A stretch of DNA of 64,000 nt from Chlorobiaceae bacterium. GTDB lineage: Bacteria > Bacteroidota > Chlorobiia > Chlorobiales > Chlorobiaceae. The DNA lies in NCBI GenBank assembly GCA_013334565.1, contig JAAXXI010000003.1:1-64000 (forward strand). Reading direction: 5' to 3'. The translations under genes were made by a program, and so were the position numbers. Under the pieces are notes generated by a model. That model was not told the DNA's origin and did not search any database. It saw only the letters and a list, made by a program, of their open reading frames with translations. Below, piece after piece: positions 1 through 10,084 of the stretch; position 1 is the first letter of the stretch, and every line of letters begins with the position of its first letter.

Positions 1-392
1 GATACGAGTTGTTTCGGCGCATGGTTTTCAATGTACTGATCTCAAATGTTGACGATCATTTGCGCAACCACGGCTTTCTGATGACGAGCAGGCATGGATG
101 GATATTGTCTCCGGTGTTCGACCTCAACCCGACACCTCAGGACCTGAAACCGAGGATTCTCTCGACTGCCATCGATCTGGAAGACGGGACCTGCTCAATC
201 GGATTGGTTCGAGATGTCGCTCATTATTTTGGATTGCAGAAGGGTGATGCCGATCGAATGATTTCTGATATTGCCCGTGTTACCCGGACCTGGGGTGATG
301 TGGCAAAAACTGTTGGGGCCCGATTGGCAGAAATTAAAAGGATGGAGAGCGCTTTTGAGCATGATGATCTCGACCATGCTTTACGCCTGTAA
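1..392 (+). CDS. HipA-like serine/threonine kinase, C-terminal part (5' end outside window)
   Basis: The reading frame is open from the first base, so the gene begins upstream of the window; the TTG at 9 is internal. The visible 130 residues match the C-terminal lobe of HipA-type toxin kinases: a catalytic-loop motif NVDDHLRNHGF, then a metal-binding segment SPVFDLNPTP, then a helical tail. Known HipA proteins phosphorylate a translation factor target and are held in check by a HipB antitoxin, normally encoded just upstream, which here lies out of view. Family assignment is good. Whether this copy is active or paired with an antitoxin cannot be judged from this fragment. Confidence 0.85.
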   Translation, partial: YELFRRMVFNVLISNVDDHLRNHGFLMTSRHGWILSPVFDLNPTPQDLKPRILSTAIDLEDGTCSIGLVRDVAHYFGLQKGDADRMISDIARVTRTWGDVAKTVGARLAEIKRMESAFEHDDLDHALRL

Positions 393-1012
393 GTCATTTT
401 CGATGTTAAATTGCGCGATCTTAAGCTGACATTCTTGTATTTCTCATGCAAGCATGGCTGGAAATATAGGCGGGTCATTGATGGCTGAATGAACGAATTT
501 GCAAGAAGTCCCTATTACGGCATAGCCAGAAAAAGGGCATCATGGTTACTTTTGCAGATGTCAGGCAGCATTATCGGGGACAGGGAGAAAAGGCAGAGCG
601 CATTTCAAAATAAAAGACGGTGGAGTTGAGTAAGCCGGACTAACCATTCCGATCATTCTTGCCCATTGTGCCCCACTGGATCAGGAGTAAACTGCAAGAC
701 CACCTTCATACGGAACTGTTACTCAGTAGTCCATTAGCGAAACAACCACTGGTTTTGTTAAAAGCTTTGAGGAAGCATCAAGCTTCTTGAGGAGTTGCAA
801 TCGAACAGGGTAATCCTTCGCCTTATCGGGAGACTTATCGAACCGCAATAAGGAGTACGGAGAACAGCCCGGAGGGCGGGCATGCTTTCGCGTCGGCTAT
901 AGTCCCGTTTCCGAAAATCGGCAAGAAGACAGGTGTTTTGTCTGGTGATTTTCTCAGGGTGACTGGAGATAAGCTCCCTGAAGTTTAACGTGGACCGCCG
1001 AGAGTGGAAGAG
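393..1012. other. 620-bp block without a recognisable gene
   Basis: This lies between the HipA-like gene and tRNA-Val. No convincing coding frame is present on either strand. Short stems such as GAAGC-ATCAA-GCTTC near 775-790 and a GC-rich patch near 860-900 suggest structure, but nothing matches tmRNA, RNase P, group II intron ends or an insertion-sequence end as far as can be judged by eye. It may be decayed mobile DNA or an unrecognised structured RNA. Confidence 0.4.
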
Positions 1013-1086
1013 TGGACAATAAAGGATTCGAACCTTTGACCTCTCGCGTGTGAAGCGAACGCTCTAACCAGCTGAGCTAATTGTCC
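1013..1086 (-). tRNA. tRNA-Val, anticodon CAC
   Basis: Read on the minus strand, the acceptor stem GGACAAT pairs with ATTGTCC, followed by discriminator A. The D arm (GCTC...GAGC), anticodon stem-loop TTCGC-TTCACAC-GCGAG, five-base variable loop and T arm AAAGG-TTCGAAT-CCTTT are all intact. The anticodon at loop positions 3-5 is CAC, which reads GUG valine codons. CCA is not encoded; the next bases read CTC. The end would therefore be completed by a CCA-adding enzyme such as the one at 7241-8683. Confidence 0.95.
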
Positions 1087-1299
1087 CTGAAAAGAATGCC
1101 TAATAATAGGACATGACATCCTTTTTTGCAAAGGCGCAATTACTTTTATTTTTTTTAACTTGCATAATTGGACCGATCATTGCCATGAAAGGGTTTTCGG
1201 TGTTTCAGGCGACGGTTCGCATCTTTTCGGTGAGGTCATGCAGGCCTGCCGGTGCATGCCGTACGCTTTTCCATTTCTTCAAACTAACTTCACAATACA

Positions 1300-1575
1300 A
1301 TGGATGATATAAACTTCAACGAACTGAACGAGATCAACCAGGGACAATCCGCCCCTCAGGTCGATGCCGGAGAACTGTTCAAAAAAGTAGCGACAGTGGC
1401 TGGGCCGGCAATGCTGGTCACGCCGCTTGCCATGCCCCTCATACATGGCCTTGCAGGCCTATCCGTTCTCGGGTTCGGAGCCCTCGCCGTCGGCACAACG
1501 GTAGTCAAGACCGTGACCGCGCTGTCCAGGCACCCGAAACCCGGTGATGTCGAAAACGATCCCGATCTTTTCTGA
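1300..1575 (+). CDS. Small hypothetical membrane protein, 91 aa
   Basis: Not recognised as a named family. The ATG at 1300 opens an acidic N-terminus of about 25 residues, followed by a hydrophobic, Gly/Ala-rich stretch (about residues 29-70) that could form a helical hairpin in the membrane. A short polar tail ends in NDPDLF. There is no clear Shine-Dalgarno site. Codon use resembles neighbouring genes and the frame is clean, which favours a real gene. It stands alone between tRNA-Val and the Msr gene. Confidence 0.55.
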   Translation: MDDINFNELNEINQGQSAPQVDAGELFKKVATVAGPAMLVTPLAMPLIHGLAGLSVLGFGALAVGTTVVKTVTALSRHPKPGDVENDPDLF

Positions 1576-1808
1576 TTCGATTTCACGGAACGTCATTCTG
1601 CCGGGCCTGTGCCTTGAGATCGCTGTCAGCGTCTCTCGTTGAGCATAGTCCCGGCATTTCCTTTCTCAGGGCATTTTCCGACGATCATTCCTTCCGGTAT
1701 CTCTGCCTACGATTTCTGCCAGTCACGCAAGCAAAATATCCCTTGATGAAACCATAAGCGGGGGATGGTTGTTGTTTTATTTAGTCTCATTAAATAAACA
1801 TTCCGGCG

Positions 1809-2813
1809 ATGTTTCCTGCTTTCGTGAAAAAATTCCTCTGGCTGCCGATAGTCATCATGGCATTGGCGATCCTGTTCGTCTTTAAAGGAGGTTATCTCGA
1901 AGCGGACCAGCCGGCTGTAACTCTACATACCAGTAAAACATTCCCAAAGGAGCAGGATATGCGATATAAAGACCTTACCCCTGATGAAGAACGGGTGATT
2001 GTCCATAAAGGAACGGAAAGGCCTTTCACGGGGAAATATTACCTCAACAAGGAAAATGGCACATACCTCTGCAGGCGCTGCGATGCTCCGCTTTTCCGGT
2101 CGAGCGACAAATTCGAGTCAGGGAGCGGGTGGCCCAGCTTCGACGATGCCATACCCGGAGCGGTGAAGCAGCTTCCTGATGAGGATGGACGACGGACGGA
2201 AATCGTCTGTGCAAGTTGCGGGGCCCACCTCGGCCATGTTTTTTTGGGTGAAGGAATGACTGCTAAGAATGTACGCCATTGCGTCAATTCCATTTCCCTC
2301 GGATTCATTCCCCAGGCGGTAGCGGCTGAAAAGACGCAGAAAGCTGTTTTTGCGGGCGGGTGTTTCTGGGGTGTTGAATACCATTTCAGCAAACTCAAGG
2401 GGGTGCTTTCCGTCACTTCGGGTTATACCGGCGGGACAACTGAAAACCCCACGTACAAGGAGGTCTGCACCGGAAGGACCGGTCATGCCGAAGCCGTCGA
2501 AATCGAATTCGATCCGTCACTGGTGAGTTATGAAACCCTCGCGAAACTCTTTTTCGAGATTCACGACCCCACGCAGCTCAACAGGCAGGGTCCCGATATC
2601 GGCACACAGTACCGTTCTGCTCTCTTTTATACGAACGAGGAACAGCGGACGATTGCCGAAAAACTTGTCGGTATCCTCAAAGCGAAAGGATACAGTGTCG
2701 TGACAGGCATAGAGAAAGCGGGGAAGTTCTGGCCTGCGGAGGATTACCATCAGGACTACTATCAGAAAACCGGTCATCAGCCCTATTGCCACATTTACCA
2801 GAAACGGTTCTGA
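1809..2813 (+). CDS. msrAB: Membrane-anchored methionine sulfoxide reductase MsrB-MsrA fusion
   Basis: This 334-residue protein repairs both stereoisomers of oxidised methionine. An N-terminal hydrophobic segment (about residues 8-26) should act as a signal anchor and place the enzyme in the periplasm. The MsrB domain (about 52-167) carries four zinc-binding cysteines, C88, C91, C134 and C137, and the catalytic cysteine C158 in RHCVNS. The MsrA domain (about 177-334) has the catalytic C185 in GGCFWG and a late cysteine near 327 that could resolve the sulfenic acid. The order B then A is the reverse of the Neisseria PilB layout. No neighbour obviously belongs to the same operon. Confidence 0.93.
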   Translation: MFPAFVKKFLWLPIVIMALAILFVFKGGYLEADQPAVTLHTSKTFPKEQDMRYKDLTPDEERVIVHKGTERPFTGKYYLNKENGTYLCRRCDAPLFRSSDKFESGSGWPSFDDAIPGAVKQLPDEDGRRTEIVCASCGAHLGHVFLGEGMTAKNVRHCVNSISLGFIPQAVAAEKTQKAVFAGGCFWGVEYHFSKLKGVLSVTSGYTGGTTENPTYKEVCTGRTGHAEAVEIEFDPSLVSYETLAKLFFEIHDPTQLNRQGPDIGTQYRSALFYTNEEQRTIAEKLVGILKAKGYSVVTGIEKAGKFWPAEDYHQDYYQKTGHQPYCHIYQKRF

Positions 2814-2967
2814 GTTCTCTTCCCGGGGGAACCGAGATCTTTCCCGGATGTGCACTGAAGTGAAGGACGTTGCCGGAACGGTGTCGGCAGGAAACAGGAA
2901 AGGCTGGTCAGGAAGCAACCCTGTACAAGCCTTTTTCAATGCAGCGTGAGAATGCGAATTAAGCCAT

Positions 2968-3561
2968 TTACTTGTAAAGTGATCCGATAGATGGCGAACT
3001 TGTCTGTATCTGGTAAACATTCTGCGTGTTGGTAGTGCGGGAGATGATTTTGACGAGGAATGTTTCCGGCACCTTCACAGGAATGAGAAGGGCATCATAG
3101 CTGACCAATTCACCTTTTTCCCCGGCAGCGCTGATGCAGGGCAGCCCCCTCCTGCTGTACAAAACCTTTCCCGAAGTATCGGCGACAACAAAGTTCCATG
3201 ATTCGGTTTCAACGATTCCTGATTTATTTGTGTTGAAATTGATGATCAGTGAACCGCCTTTGGGAACCGATGCCACACGGGCAGCCTGAATCACCTCAGA
3301 GTCCCCTTCCTTTGCCGATATCAACGCTTCCTGGGCTCGAGCTGCTTCGTAGGGCATATAGACGACGCTTCGTATTTTTCCGCTTTCAGGCAGGTTTTGC
3401 TCGACGACGCTCACCATGGTGGATGCAGAAATGTGCTTGTATAAAACATTCGAAGTTATTGCAAATATTGTTGCCAAGACAAGTAAAAGCAGTAAAGAAA
3501 CATTTCTGTGCAGTTTAAGTTTCTGTACTTGTCTGCTGAGATGATCGTTGTTGTTTTCCAT
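2968..3561 (-). CDS. Hypothetical protein with N-terminal membrane anchor, 197 aa
   Basis: No family is recognised. After about 20 polar residues there is one strong hydrophobic segment (about 21-40), then about 155 residues rich in beta-strand patterns, likely periplasmic. The layout suits a bitopic inner-membrane protein. It is convergent with the Msr gene and transcribed alone; upstream (3562-3766) is AT-rich spacer. The ATG start is supported by position only. Confidence 0.6.
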   Translation of the reverse strand: MENNNDHLSRQVQKLKLHRNVSLLLLLVLATIFAITSNVLYKHISASTMVSVVEQNLPESGKIRSVVYMPYEAARAQEALISAKEGDSEVIQAARVASVPKGGSLIINFNTNKSGIVETESWNFVVADTSGKVLYSRRGLPCISAAGEKGELVSYDALLIPVKVPETFLVKIISRTTNTQNVYQIQTSSPSIGSLYK

Positions 3562-3766
3562 CGTTTTGATTTTTTTTGTTGGGCTAGCAAAAACAAAATA
3601 AAATACCCTATATATTGATATTAAAGGTTCTTGTTCCTTAATAGTTTCGGGGTCTTTGAGACGATGGCTGCAGCAGGTTACCTAAAGTTTAATAATATAA
3701 ATGGTTGTGGTTGATTCCGATATTAGTTGAAATCTGATCGCTTTTTTTGGAAAGCGTGATAATCAA

Positions 3767-3958
3767 GTGTATTCGTGTCGCTATATTGCTATATGGCTTG
3801 TGTTCAGGGATTGTTTTGTTCCTAAGCTAAATATTATAGCCTGGATATGTATATTAGTTTTGTTGATTTATATGTTTGCATTTCCTTTGATTTATTCTCG
3901 TAATGTCAACCAAAATGAATACAGGAGGGGAGATTGGCTGAGATATCCTATTGCGTGA
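3767..3958 (+). CDS. Possible small membrane protein, 63 aa (GTG start)
   Basis: This is a weak call. The frame opens with GTG at 3767, contains one hydrophobic segment (about residues 22-43) and overlaps the start of the next gene by 25 bases, which could mean translational coupling. The AT-rich composition makes a chance frame of this length less likely than elsewhere, but no homolog is recognised and no ribosome binding site is evident. Confidence 0.3.
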   Translation: MYSCRYIAIWLVFRDCFVPKLNIIAWICILVLLIYMFAFPLIYSRNVNQNEYRRGDWLRYPIA

Positions 3959-4392
3959 CGATCTGTCCTTTTTGCGGCGAAGAGATTAAACGAGGTTATC
4001 ACCGTTTCGGCCCAAGGCAGGTTATCTGTATCCATTGCAACAACATGCTGGATACCGGATTGACCCCATGGGATGAGCTCTCTTTGGGAAAAAAGCTCTC
4101 TTTGTTCATGATGGAACTCTTTATCCCGTCATGGGAGTGCACAGGAAAAGCATTTTTTGGTAATGCTATGATCTGGTATTTTGTTGCTAATGTAATCGGC
4201 TTCATAATGTATTACAAATATGGAAATGATCCTGGGCAAATAAAGATCGACGTTATCTTTTCCGGAATACTGGCTTTGATACTTGTGCCGGGTATACGGT
4301 TGATTGCCATGATATATGAGTCGAATAAATTTTCCAGAGAAAATAAAATTCCTGTCTGGAGGAAATCGTTTTTTTATAAGGTTAGTCGTTGA
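3934..4392 (+). CDS. Hypothetical membrane protein with N-terminal zinc-ribbon-like CxxC pairs
   Basis: The TTG start at 3934 is chosen because a strong Shine-Dalgarno sequence (AGGAGGGG, 3923-3930) lies just upstream. The 152-residue product begins with CPFC and CIHC pairs about 20 residues apart, as in a small zinc ribbon. Two hydrophobic helices follow (about 70-90 and 102-125), then a basic tail. The gene sits in a markedly AT-rich island (about 3590-4560) unlike the flanking DNA, which suggests acquisition from elsewhere. Its function is unknown. Confidence 0.6.
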   Translation: MAEISYCVTICPFCGEEIKRGYHRFGPRQVICIHCNNMLDTGLTPWDELSLGKKLSLFMMELFIPSWECTGKAFFGNAMIWYFVANVIGFIMYYKYGNDPGQIKIDVIFSGILALILVPGIRLIAMIYESNKFSRENKIPVWRKSFFYKVSR

Positions 4393-4573
4393 GTTCTGAT
4401 GATATGATTGTTATATGTGGATATGTGTTTTTGTCGATAATGAGATTTATGTAAGGAGCTTGGTGATTATTATAATATTTGTGAGTTATGCCTTGTTTCC
4501 AGTGTTCCTGTAATGCTGCAAGAAACCAACCCGTGCTTCCGTTTCATTCCGGTAATGAATTAATTCATGTGCC

Positions 4574-5602
4574 ATGAAGGCCATGCTTCTCGAAAAGATC
4601 GTGTCCCTCCGGGACACAGCAACCCCCCTTCGGGCGGCGGAGTGTCCCGCCCCTCGACCGGGAACGGGTGAACTCCTCCTGAAAGTGCATGCCTGCGGAG
4701 TCTGCCATACCGAGCTCGACGAGATAGAAGGCCGGACGCCGCCTCCGCGTTTCCCGGTCATTCCCGGACACCAGGTCGTTGGTGAGGTTGTCGAATGCGG
4801 AGCGGGTGTTGAAGGCATCCTGACCGGCAGCAGAAGGGGAGTGGCATGGATCCATTCCGCATGCGGAAGCTGCGATTTCTGCAGGAAAGGGCTCGAGAAC
4901 CTCTGTGCCGGTTTCAGGGCGACCGGCCGTGACGCCGATGGGGGTTATGCCGAATACATGGTTGCTCCCGCATCTTATACGTATGCGATGCCGGATGTTT
5001 TTTCTTCTGAAGAAGCCGCGCCTCTGCTGTGTGCCGGTGCCATCGGCTACCGTTCGCTGCGGCTTGCAGGCATCGGGAACGGTTCGGTACTCGGCCTGAC
5101 CGGCTTCGGGGCATCCGGCCACCTTGTGCTGCGTCTTGCCCGTTTTCTTTACCCCGGTTTACCTGTTTTCGTTTTTGCCAGGAGCCCGGCCGAGCGCGAG
5201 TATGCACGAAGCCTCGGGGCCGACTGGGCTGGCGCTACGGAAGACATGCCCCCGCACCGGTGCAATGCCATCATCGATACAACTCCCGCCTGGCTGCCGG
5301 TGAAATGCGCCCTCGAACAATTATCTCCGGGAGGACGCCTGGTTATCAATGCGATACGCAAGGAAACCACTGATCGTCATGTGCTTGAGAGCCTCGACTA
5401 TGAACGGCATCTCTGGATGGAAAAAGAGATCAGGAGCGTAGCAAATATTACACGGCAGGATGTGCGGGAGTTTCTCGGCATTGCCGTATCCATGAACCTG
5501 AAGCCGGAAATCGAGCGTTACGATCTTCACGAAGCGAACAGGGCGCTCCTTGAACTGAAACACCGCAGCATCAGGGGAGCGAAAGTTCTCGTAATGCCAT
5601 AA
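4574..5602 (+). CDS. Zinc-dependent medium-chain alcohol dehydrogenase
   Basis: This is an MDR-superfamily oxidoreductase, 342 residues, of the AdhA/AdhP-like type (COG1064). Catalytic-zinc ligands appear as C41 in CGVCH, H66 in GHQ and C153. The usual Glu after His66 is Gln. Structural-zinc ligands are C97, C100, C103 and C111. The NAD(P) fold follows with GFGASGH at 177-183. The family oxidises alcohols or reduces aldehydes; the physiological substrate is not evident. The gene is monocistronic, follows the AT-rich island and converges on purB. Confidence 0.88.
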   Translation: MKAMLLEKIVSLRDTATPLRAAECPAPRPGTGELLLKVHACGVCHTELDEIEGRTPPPRFPVIPGHQVVGEVVECGAGVEGILTGSRRGVAWIHSACGSCDFCRKGLENLCAGFRATGRDADGGYAEYMVAPASYTYAMPDVFSSEEAAPLLCAGAIGYRSLRLAGIGNGSVLGLTGFGASGHLVLRLARFLYPGLPVFVFARSPAEREYARSLGADWAGATEDMPPHRCNAIIDTTPAWLPVKCALEQLSPGGRLVINAIRKETTDRHVLESLDYERHLWMEKEIRSVANITRQDVREFLGIAVSMNLKPEIERYDLHEANRALLELKHRSIRGAKVLVMP

Positions 5603-5800
5603 AAACGCCGTGTACCCCGTCCGAACAGTTCCGCTTGATCCATGCGTCGCTTTCCGGGATGATCGTGCTTGTGCTGATCATGATCAGGGCACTGGACCAT
5701 CCGTTCGAAGGGCTGGTCAGGATAGGACCCGATGATTTCATCCGGGCAGATGAAGCTGATGATGAGCTGTTTGCAGGCGGCACCGAAGCAGAAAGGAGTA

Positions 5801-5833
5801 AACCCGCCTCCCAAGCTTTGCAGAAGGCGGGTT
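5801..5833 (-). terminator. Probable terminator hairpin downstream of purB
   Basis: A 9-bp perfect inverted repeat, AACCCGCCT/AGGCGGGTT, sits 13 bases past the purB stop. On the minus strand it is followed by a pyrimidine-rich stretch rather than a clean T-run, so it is a moderate call. Confidence 0.6.
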
Positions 5834-5845
5834 GCTGCCGGATTG

Positions 5846-7150
5846 TCAGAGCCCGTTGCGTTCGAAAATGATATCGACGCTTGTCTTGAGCTTTTTCATG
5901 ATGTTGTCGATGCTGAAAAGTTCGTTGATCTCTTCAGGTGTGATATGCCTCAGCAGTTCCTCGTCGTTGAGCACCAGGTCGCGAAGGTGGACCTTCGTTT
6001 CCCAGCTCTGCATGGCGTTACGCTGGACGAGCCTGTATGCCTCTTCGCGGGTCAACCCTTTTGCGGTAAGGGCGAGCAGCAGGGTCTGCGATGTCGTCAG
6101 TCCGTAAGAGGTATTGAAGTTTTCCTCCATTCTTTCCGGATAGACCAGCAGATTGTCGAGGGTTTCGCTGAAGGTGCGGAGCATGTAGCAGAGCGCGATG
6201 GTCGAGTCGGGCATGATGATCCGTTCGACCGATGAGTGGGATATGTCGCGTTCATGCCACAGTGCGACGTTTTCCATGGCGGCAATGGAGTTGGAACGGA
6301 CGACGCGGGCAAGGCCGGTGAGCCTTTCGAACGTGATCGGGTTGCGCTTGTGGGGCATGGCGGAGCTTCCTTTCTGCCCCTTGCTGAAAAACTCTTCCGT
6401 TTCGCGTACTTCGGTGCGCTGGAGATGACGGAGTTCCGTCGAGAACTTTTCGATGGAAGATGCGACGATCGCAAGGGTTGTCGCAAACTCTGCATGGCGA
6501 TCGCGCTGCAGGATCTGCGTCGAGATGCTCGATGGCTCGAGGCCGAGCTTTTCGCACACCGCTTTTTCGATTTCAGGCGAAAGGTGCTGGTATGTTCCGA
6601 CCGCGCCTGAAATTTTGCCGACCGAAACGGTTGCCACGGCTTTTTTCATGCGTTCGAGGTTCCGGAGCATTTCCTGGTGCCAGAGCAGCAGTTTCAGGCC
6701 GAACGTGGTTGGTTCGGCATGAATGCCGTGCGTCCTGCCCATTTCGACGGTATACTTGAACTCTGTTGCCCTTTTCGCAAGCACTTCGACAAGGCGTTCG
6801 ATATCGGCGACGATGATTTTTCCCGCGTCGCGCATCTGCATGGCAAGGCAGGTATCGACGACATCCGACGATGTCAGGCCTTCGTGGATGTATCGGGAAT
6901 TGGGGCCTACGCGGCCTGCGACGTTGGTCAGGAAAGCGATGACGTCATGCTTGGTTTCCTTTTCGATTTCGAGGATTTCCTCGACGTTGAACGAGGCTTT
7001 TTCCCTGATCGTGCAGAGTGCTTCATCGGGCACGAATCCGGCTTCGGAACGTGCTTCCACTGCTGCTATTTCAAGCTGAAGCCATCTTCTGAATTTTGCT
7101 TCTTCGGTCCAGATCGCCGACATGTCGGCAGGAGAGTAACGAGGTATCAA
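5846..7150 (-). CDS. purB: Adenylosuccinate lyase
   Basis: Adenylosuccinate lyase splits SAICAR and adenylosuccinate with release of fumarate, serving both IMP synthesis and AMP formation. At 434 residues the length is typical of the bacterial type. The fumarase/aspartase-superfamily signatures are present: TSSD at 93-96, GRTHG at 138-142, a DRHAE segment at 217-221, and the mobile loop [11 protein letters not shown] at 261-271 containing the catalytic serine 263. The ATG start fits the usual N-terminus. It precedes a hairpin terminator and lies 90 bases downstream of the nucleotidyltransferase gene on the same strand. Confidence 0.97.
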   Translation of the reverse strand: MIPRYSPADMSAIWTEEAKFRRWLQLEIAAVEARSEAGFVPDEALCTIREKASFNVEEILEIEKETKHDVIAFLTNVAGRVGPNSRYIHEGLTSSDVVDTCLAMQMRDAGKIIVADIERLVEVLAKRATEFKYTVEMGRTHGIHAEPTTFGLKLLLWHQEMLRNLERMKKAVATVSVGKISGAVGTYQHLSPEIEKAVCEKLGLEPSSISTQILQRDRHAEFATTLAIVASSIEKFSTELRHLQRTEVRETEEFFSKGQKGSSAMPHKRNPITFERLTGLARVVRSNSIAAMENVALWHERDISHSSVERIIMPDSTIALCYMLRTFSETLDNLLVYPERMEENFNTSYGLTTSQTLLLALTAKGLTREEAYRLVQRNAMQSWETKVHLRDLVLNDEELLRHITPEEINELFSIDNIMKKLKTSVDIIFERNGL

Positions 7151-7240
7151 TGCAGGTTCTGTTTATGTTTTTCCTGAAGTTGTGACGCAATATAACTCAC
7201 GGTCAGCGGAAAAACCAGAAGCGCGGGAAAATCGGGATCG

Positions 7241-8683
7241 TCATTTTTCAGGGGTCTTGCCATCCCCGAACAATTCGCGGTACACATCCGAAATAAAACG
7301 CAATGCGGCATCCCGGTCGTAGGGGATGTCTCCGTCTATGACGGCGTTTTCCATTCTTTTCTTGATCATGCCGACCAGCTTTCCTTCCGGCAGACCGAGG
7401 GCGTCCATGATGTCCTGGCCTGAAATCGGGGGCCTCCATCTGGCAAGCAGGTCCTTTTCTCCGACCTCCGCGATCTTCTCCTCGACATGGTTGAAGTTGT
7501 TCATGATCCGTGCGACCTTCGACGGGTTCTTGCTCGTCACGTCGGCACGGCAGAGGCTCATCAGGTCCTGCAGGTCCTCGCCGGCATCGAACATCAGGCG
7601 CCGTACCGCGGAATCGGTGATCTCGTCTTTCGAGAGCGGGATCGGGCGGTGGTGCAGCCGTATCAGTTTGCGGACATAATCCAGTTGATCGAGCGGCCAG
7701 CGCATATTCGTGAAAATTTTCGCGGCGATCCTTGTTCCCACGGCGTCGTGGCCGTGAAAGGTCCATCCCGCACTGCGGTTGAATCGCTTTGTAGCCGGTT
7801 TGCCGATATCGTGCAGCAGGGCGGCAATCCTCAGCCAGATGTTGTCGGAATGCAGGGCGACATTGTCTACGACCTGAAAGGTATGGTTGAGCGTATCCTT
7901 GTGCCTGAGCCCGTCAACCTGCTGGACCCCGGCCATGGAGGAAAGCTCGGGCATGATTTCACTGAGCAGGCCCGTTTCATGAAGGATGACAAGCCCCCTG
8001 GAGGGTTTCGGCGAAGCCATGATTTTAAAAAATTCATGGCTGGTCCTTTCCATCGAAACGATCCGTATCCGTTCATGCATGATTTTCATCGCGTCCTTCA
8101 CTTCCGGCAGCAGGTCGAAGCCGAGCTGCGATGCGAACCTTGCCGCGCGCATCATGCGCAGGGGATCGTCCGAGAACGTCCTGAGTGGGTCGAGTGGTGT
8201 CCGGAGAACTCTGTCTTCGAGGTCCTCGCGGCCGTGGTAAAGGTCGACAAGACCGTTCCGGCCTTCCGCGTTCAGCACGACAGCCAGGGCGTTGATGGTG
8301 AAATCCCTGCGAGACAGGTCATCTTCGAGCGTTCCGATGAGCGTGATCGGTTTTCTCGAATCGGGATTGTAGGACTCCTTGCGTGCGCCGACAAGTTCGA
8401 TTTTGAGCATCCCGAGCACCGGGTCCGAAATCTCGAGCTGAGCTGTCCTGAACCGTTCGAAGAGGACGAAATTTTTTCCTTTAAGTTCATCGAGCACCCT
8501 CTTCGAAAAGGGAACCGGGTCCCCGATGACCATGACGTCGATATCCTTGCAGGGCCGTCCGAGAATGGTGTCACGGACATAGCCACCGACAAGGTAGCAC
8601 TCGATGCCGTTCCTGTCGGCGATATCGCCGATACGGCAGAGGATTTCAGGTAATGGTTGTCTGATGATGTCGCTTCTGAACAT
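7241..8683 (-). CDS. cca: CCA-adding-type tRNA nucleotidyltransferase with HD domain
   Basis: This 480-residue class II nucleotidyltransferase belongs to the CCA-adding/poly(A) polymerase family. The head has GGYVRD (33-38) and the metal-binding pair D47/D49 in KDIDVM. RRDFTINAL and the RAARFA segment follow in the head and neck domains. A C-terminal HD phosphohydrolase domain carries LLHDIGKP. The likely role is building or repairing tRNA 3' CCA ends, consistent with the tRNA here lacking encoded CCA. Family members that add only A or C, or poly(A), cannot be excluded by eye. It is upstream of purB on the same strand. Confidence 0.88.
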   Translation of the reverse strand: MFRSDIIRQPLPEILCRIGDIADRNGIECYLVGGYVRDTILGRPCKDIDVMVIGDPVPFSKRVLDELKGKNFVLFERFRTAQLEISDPVLGMLKIELVGARKESYNPDSRKPITLIGTLEDDLSRRDFTINALAVVLNAEGRNGLVDLYHGREDLEDRVLRTPLDPLRTFSDDPLRMMRAARFASQLGFDLLPEVKDAMKIMHERIRIVSMERTSHEFFKIMASPKPSRGLVILHETGLLSEIMPELSSMAGVQQVDGLRHKDTLNHTFQVVDNVALHSDNIWLRIAALLHDIGKPATKRFNRSAGWTFHGHDAVGTRIAAKIFTNMRWPLDQLDYVRKLIRLHHRPIPLSKDEITDSAVRRLMFDAGEDLQDLMSLCRADVTSKNPSKVARIMNNFNHVEEKIAEVGEKDLLARWRPPISGQDIMDALGLPEGKLVGMIKKRMENAVIDGDIPYDRDAALRFISDVYRELFGDGKTPEK

Positions 8684-8753
8684 TGGCCGGGAACTGGTCT
8701 TGCAGCACTTTTGCTTTTTCGCTTATCCCTGCCGCCGGGCGGGGATCGTCAGC

Positions 8754-10010
8754 TTACGCTGCATGATCAAGCGCGTCGATTTTATATTTGAACAGGTCGA
8801 TGGCGATGAGCGTTCCCAGCAGGAGGATCACTCCCGCGGCGATGTAGGGTGCGTGGAAATCCATGCCGTAGAGCATGCTTCCGCTGAATGGTCCCATGAT
8901 GCGGGCAAAAGAGTTGACCGACTGATTGAGCCCCATGATCTGGCCCTGCTTTTCCTTGTAGCTGTAGAGGGAAATCATCGAGATGTTGATGGGCGCGGCA
9001 AGGCTCGTCCCGATCGCAAAAAAGAAGAGAATGAAAAGCCCGATGGTGAAGAGCGAGCCGGGAGGGGCGAAAGGTACGAAAAAGACGCCGATGAAGGTGA
9101 AAATATGCCCCCAGAGAAAGAGCTTGTGCTCGCCGATCTTTTTCGTGAGCTTCGTGATGAGCCCTCCCTGCACGATTGCTGACCAGATGCCCACATATGC
9201 GAAAATATAGCCAACCTGCTGGTCGGTTGCGTTGAAATACTCTTTCCAGAGAAGAATGGACGCTACCTGCATATTGACGATAGCGAAAGTGTACAGATAG
9301 TTGGCCGTCAGAAGCATCGCAAGGGGACGAGACTGGAAGACGCTCCTGAGGCCGTCGCCGTATTCTTTTATTTTTTCCTGTAAGAACGCCGGGGTGATTA
9401 CCGCTTTCTCCTGTTCCGAGCCATCCTGCTTCGAGCTTCCGAATTTCAGCTTCTTCGCATTGCTGTTGGATTCTGGAAGGAGGAAAAAGGCGAGGACGAG
9501 ATCGACCGAAATCAGGAATGAGGACACAAACCCTACGGTCTGGATTCCGTAATAGTGCTTGAGGATCCCGCCGATGACAGGGCCGATGATGAACCCGATC
9601 CCGAAAGCGGCTCCCATCAGTCCCATGGCGCCGGAACGGTTTCTGCTGTCCGTCACGTCGGTGATATAAGCCTGTGCGGCGGCGATATTGGCCGAGCCGA
9701 TGCCCGAAAGCCCGCGGGCAAAGAGCAGGAGCGGAATGGTGGAAGCCTGCGAAAAGACCAGGTAGGAGAGGGCCGTGATGAAAATACTGATCAGCATGAC
9801 CGGCCGGCGGCCGATGACGTCGCTCAACTTTCCCCAGAGCGGGGAAAAGATGAACTGCATGATGGAAAAAATCGCGGCGATGAGGCCTATCAGGAACGGG
9901 TTCGCCCCGAGTTCCTTCGCGTAGGTCGGCAGTAGCGGGAGCACGATTCCGAAACCGATGAGGTCGAGGAGTACGGTCAGAAGAAGGATTATCAGGGGAG
10001 AGCGTTTCAT
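8754..10010 (-). CDS. MFS drug/solute exporter, TetA-like
   Basis: This is a 418-residue major facilitator with about twelve membrane helices. Helix 1 reads [20 protein letters not shown], typical of the TetA/multidrug H+ antiporter branch. The conserved loop 2-3 motif [11 protein letters not shown] follows near residue 60. It should export small molecules across the inner membrane; the substrate is unknown. It lies 70 bases upstream of the nucleotidyltransferase gene and 74 bases downstream of btuF, so co-transcription on the minus strand is possible. Confidence 0.88.
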   Translation of the reverse strand: MKRSPLIILLLTVLLDLIGFGIVLPLLPTYAKELGANPFLIGLIAAIFSIMQFIFSPLWGKLSDVIGRRPVMLISIFITALSYLVFSQASTIPLLLFARGLSGIGSANIAAAQAYITDVTDSRNRSGAMGLMGAAFGIGFIIGPVIGGILKHYYGIQTVGFVSSFLISVDLVLAFFLLPESNSNAKKLKFGSSKQDGSEQEKAVITPAFLQEKIKEYGDGLRSVFQSRPLAMLLTANYLYTFAIVNMQVASILLWKEYFNATDQQVGYIFAYVGIWSAIVQGGLITKLTKKIGEHKLFLWGHIFTFIGVFFVPFAPPGSLFTIGLFILFFFAIGTSLAAPINISMISLYSYKEKQGQIMGLNQSVNSFARIMGPFSGSMLYGMDFHAPYIAAGVILLLGTLIAIDLFKYKIDALDHAA

Positions 10011-10084
10011 GCACCCGGTCTGTTTTGTTGAACTGAAGCCACAAAGATATAAAATATGACGGATTCCGTGCAGGACTTTGTCAG

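Noticed and set aside
393..1012. tmRNA, RNase P RNA or group II intron
   Set aside because: The diagnostic end sequences and conserved cores of these RNAs were not found.
1113..1307. 64-codon frame with a hydrophobic start after tRNA-Val
   Set aside because: The frame overlaps the start of the better-supported 91-residue gene, has no ribosome binding site, and its latter half looks random.
7487..8653. 388-codon plus-strand frame opposite the CCA-type gene
   Set aside because: The minus-strand protein has clear domain motifs throughout; the antisense frame has none and reflects GC-rich codon structure.
8782..10044. 420-codon minus-strand frame overlapping the MFS exporter in another frame
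   Set aside because: Arg/His/Pro-rich with no hydrophobic helices; the MFS frame has the [11 protein letters not shown] motif and twelve helices.
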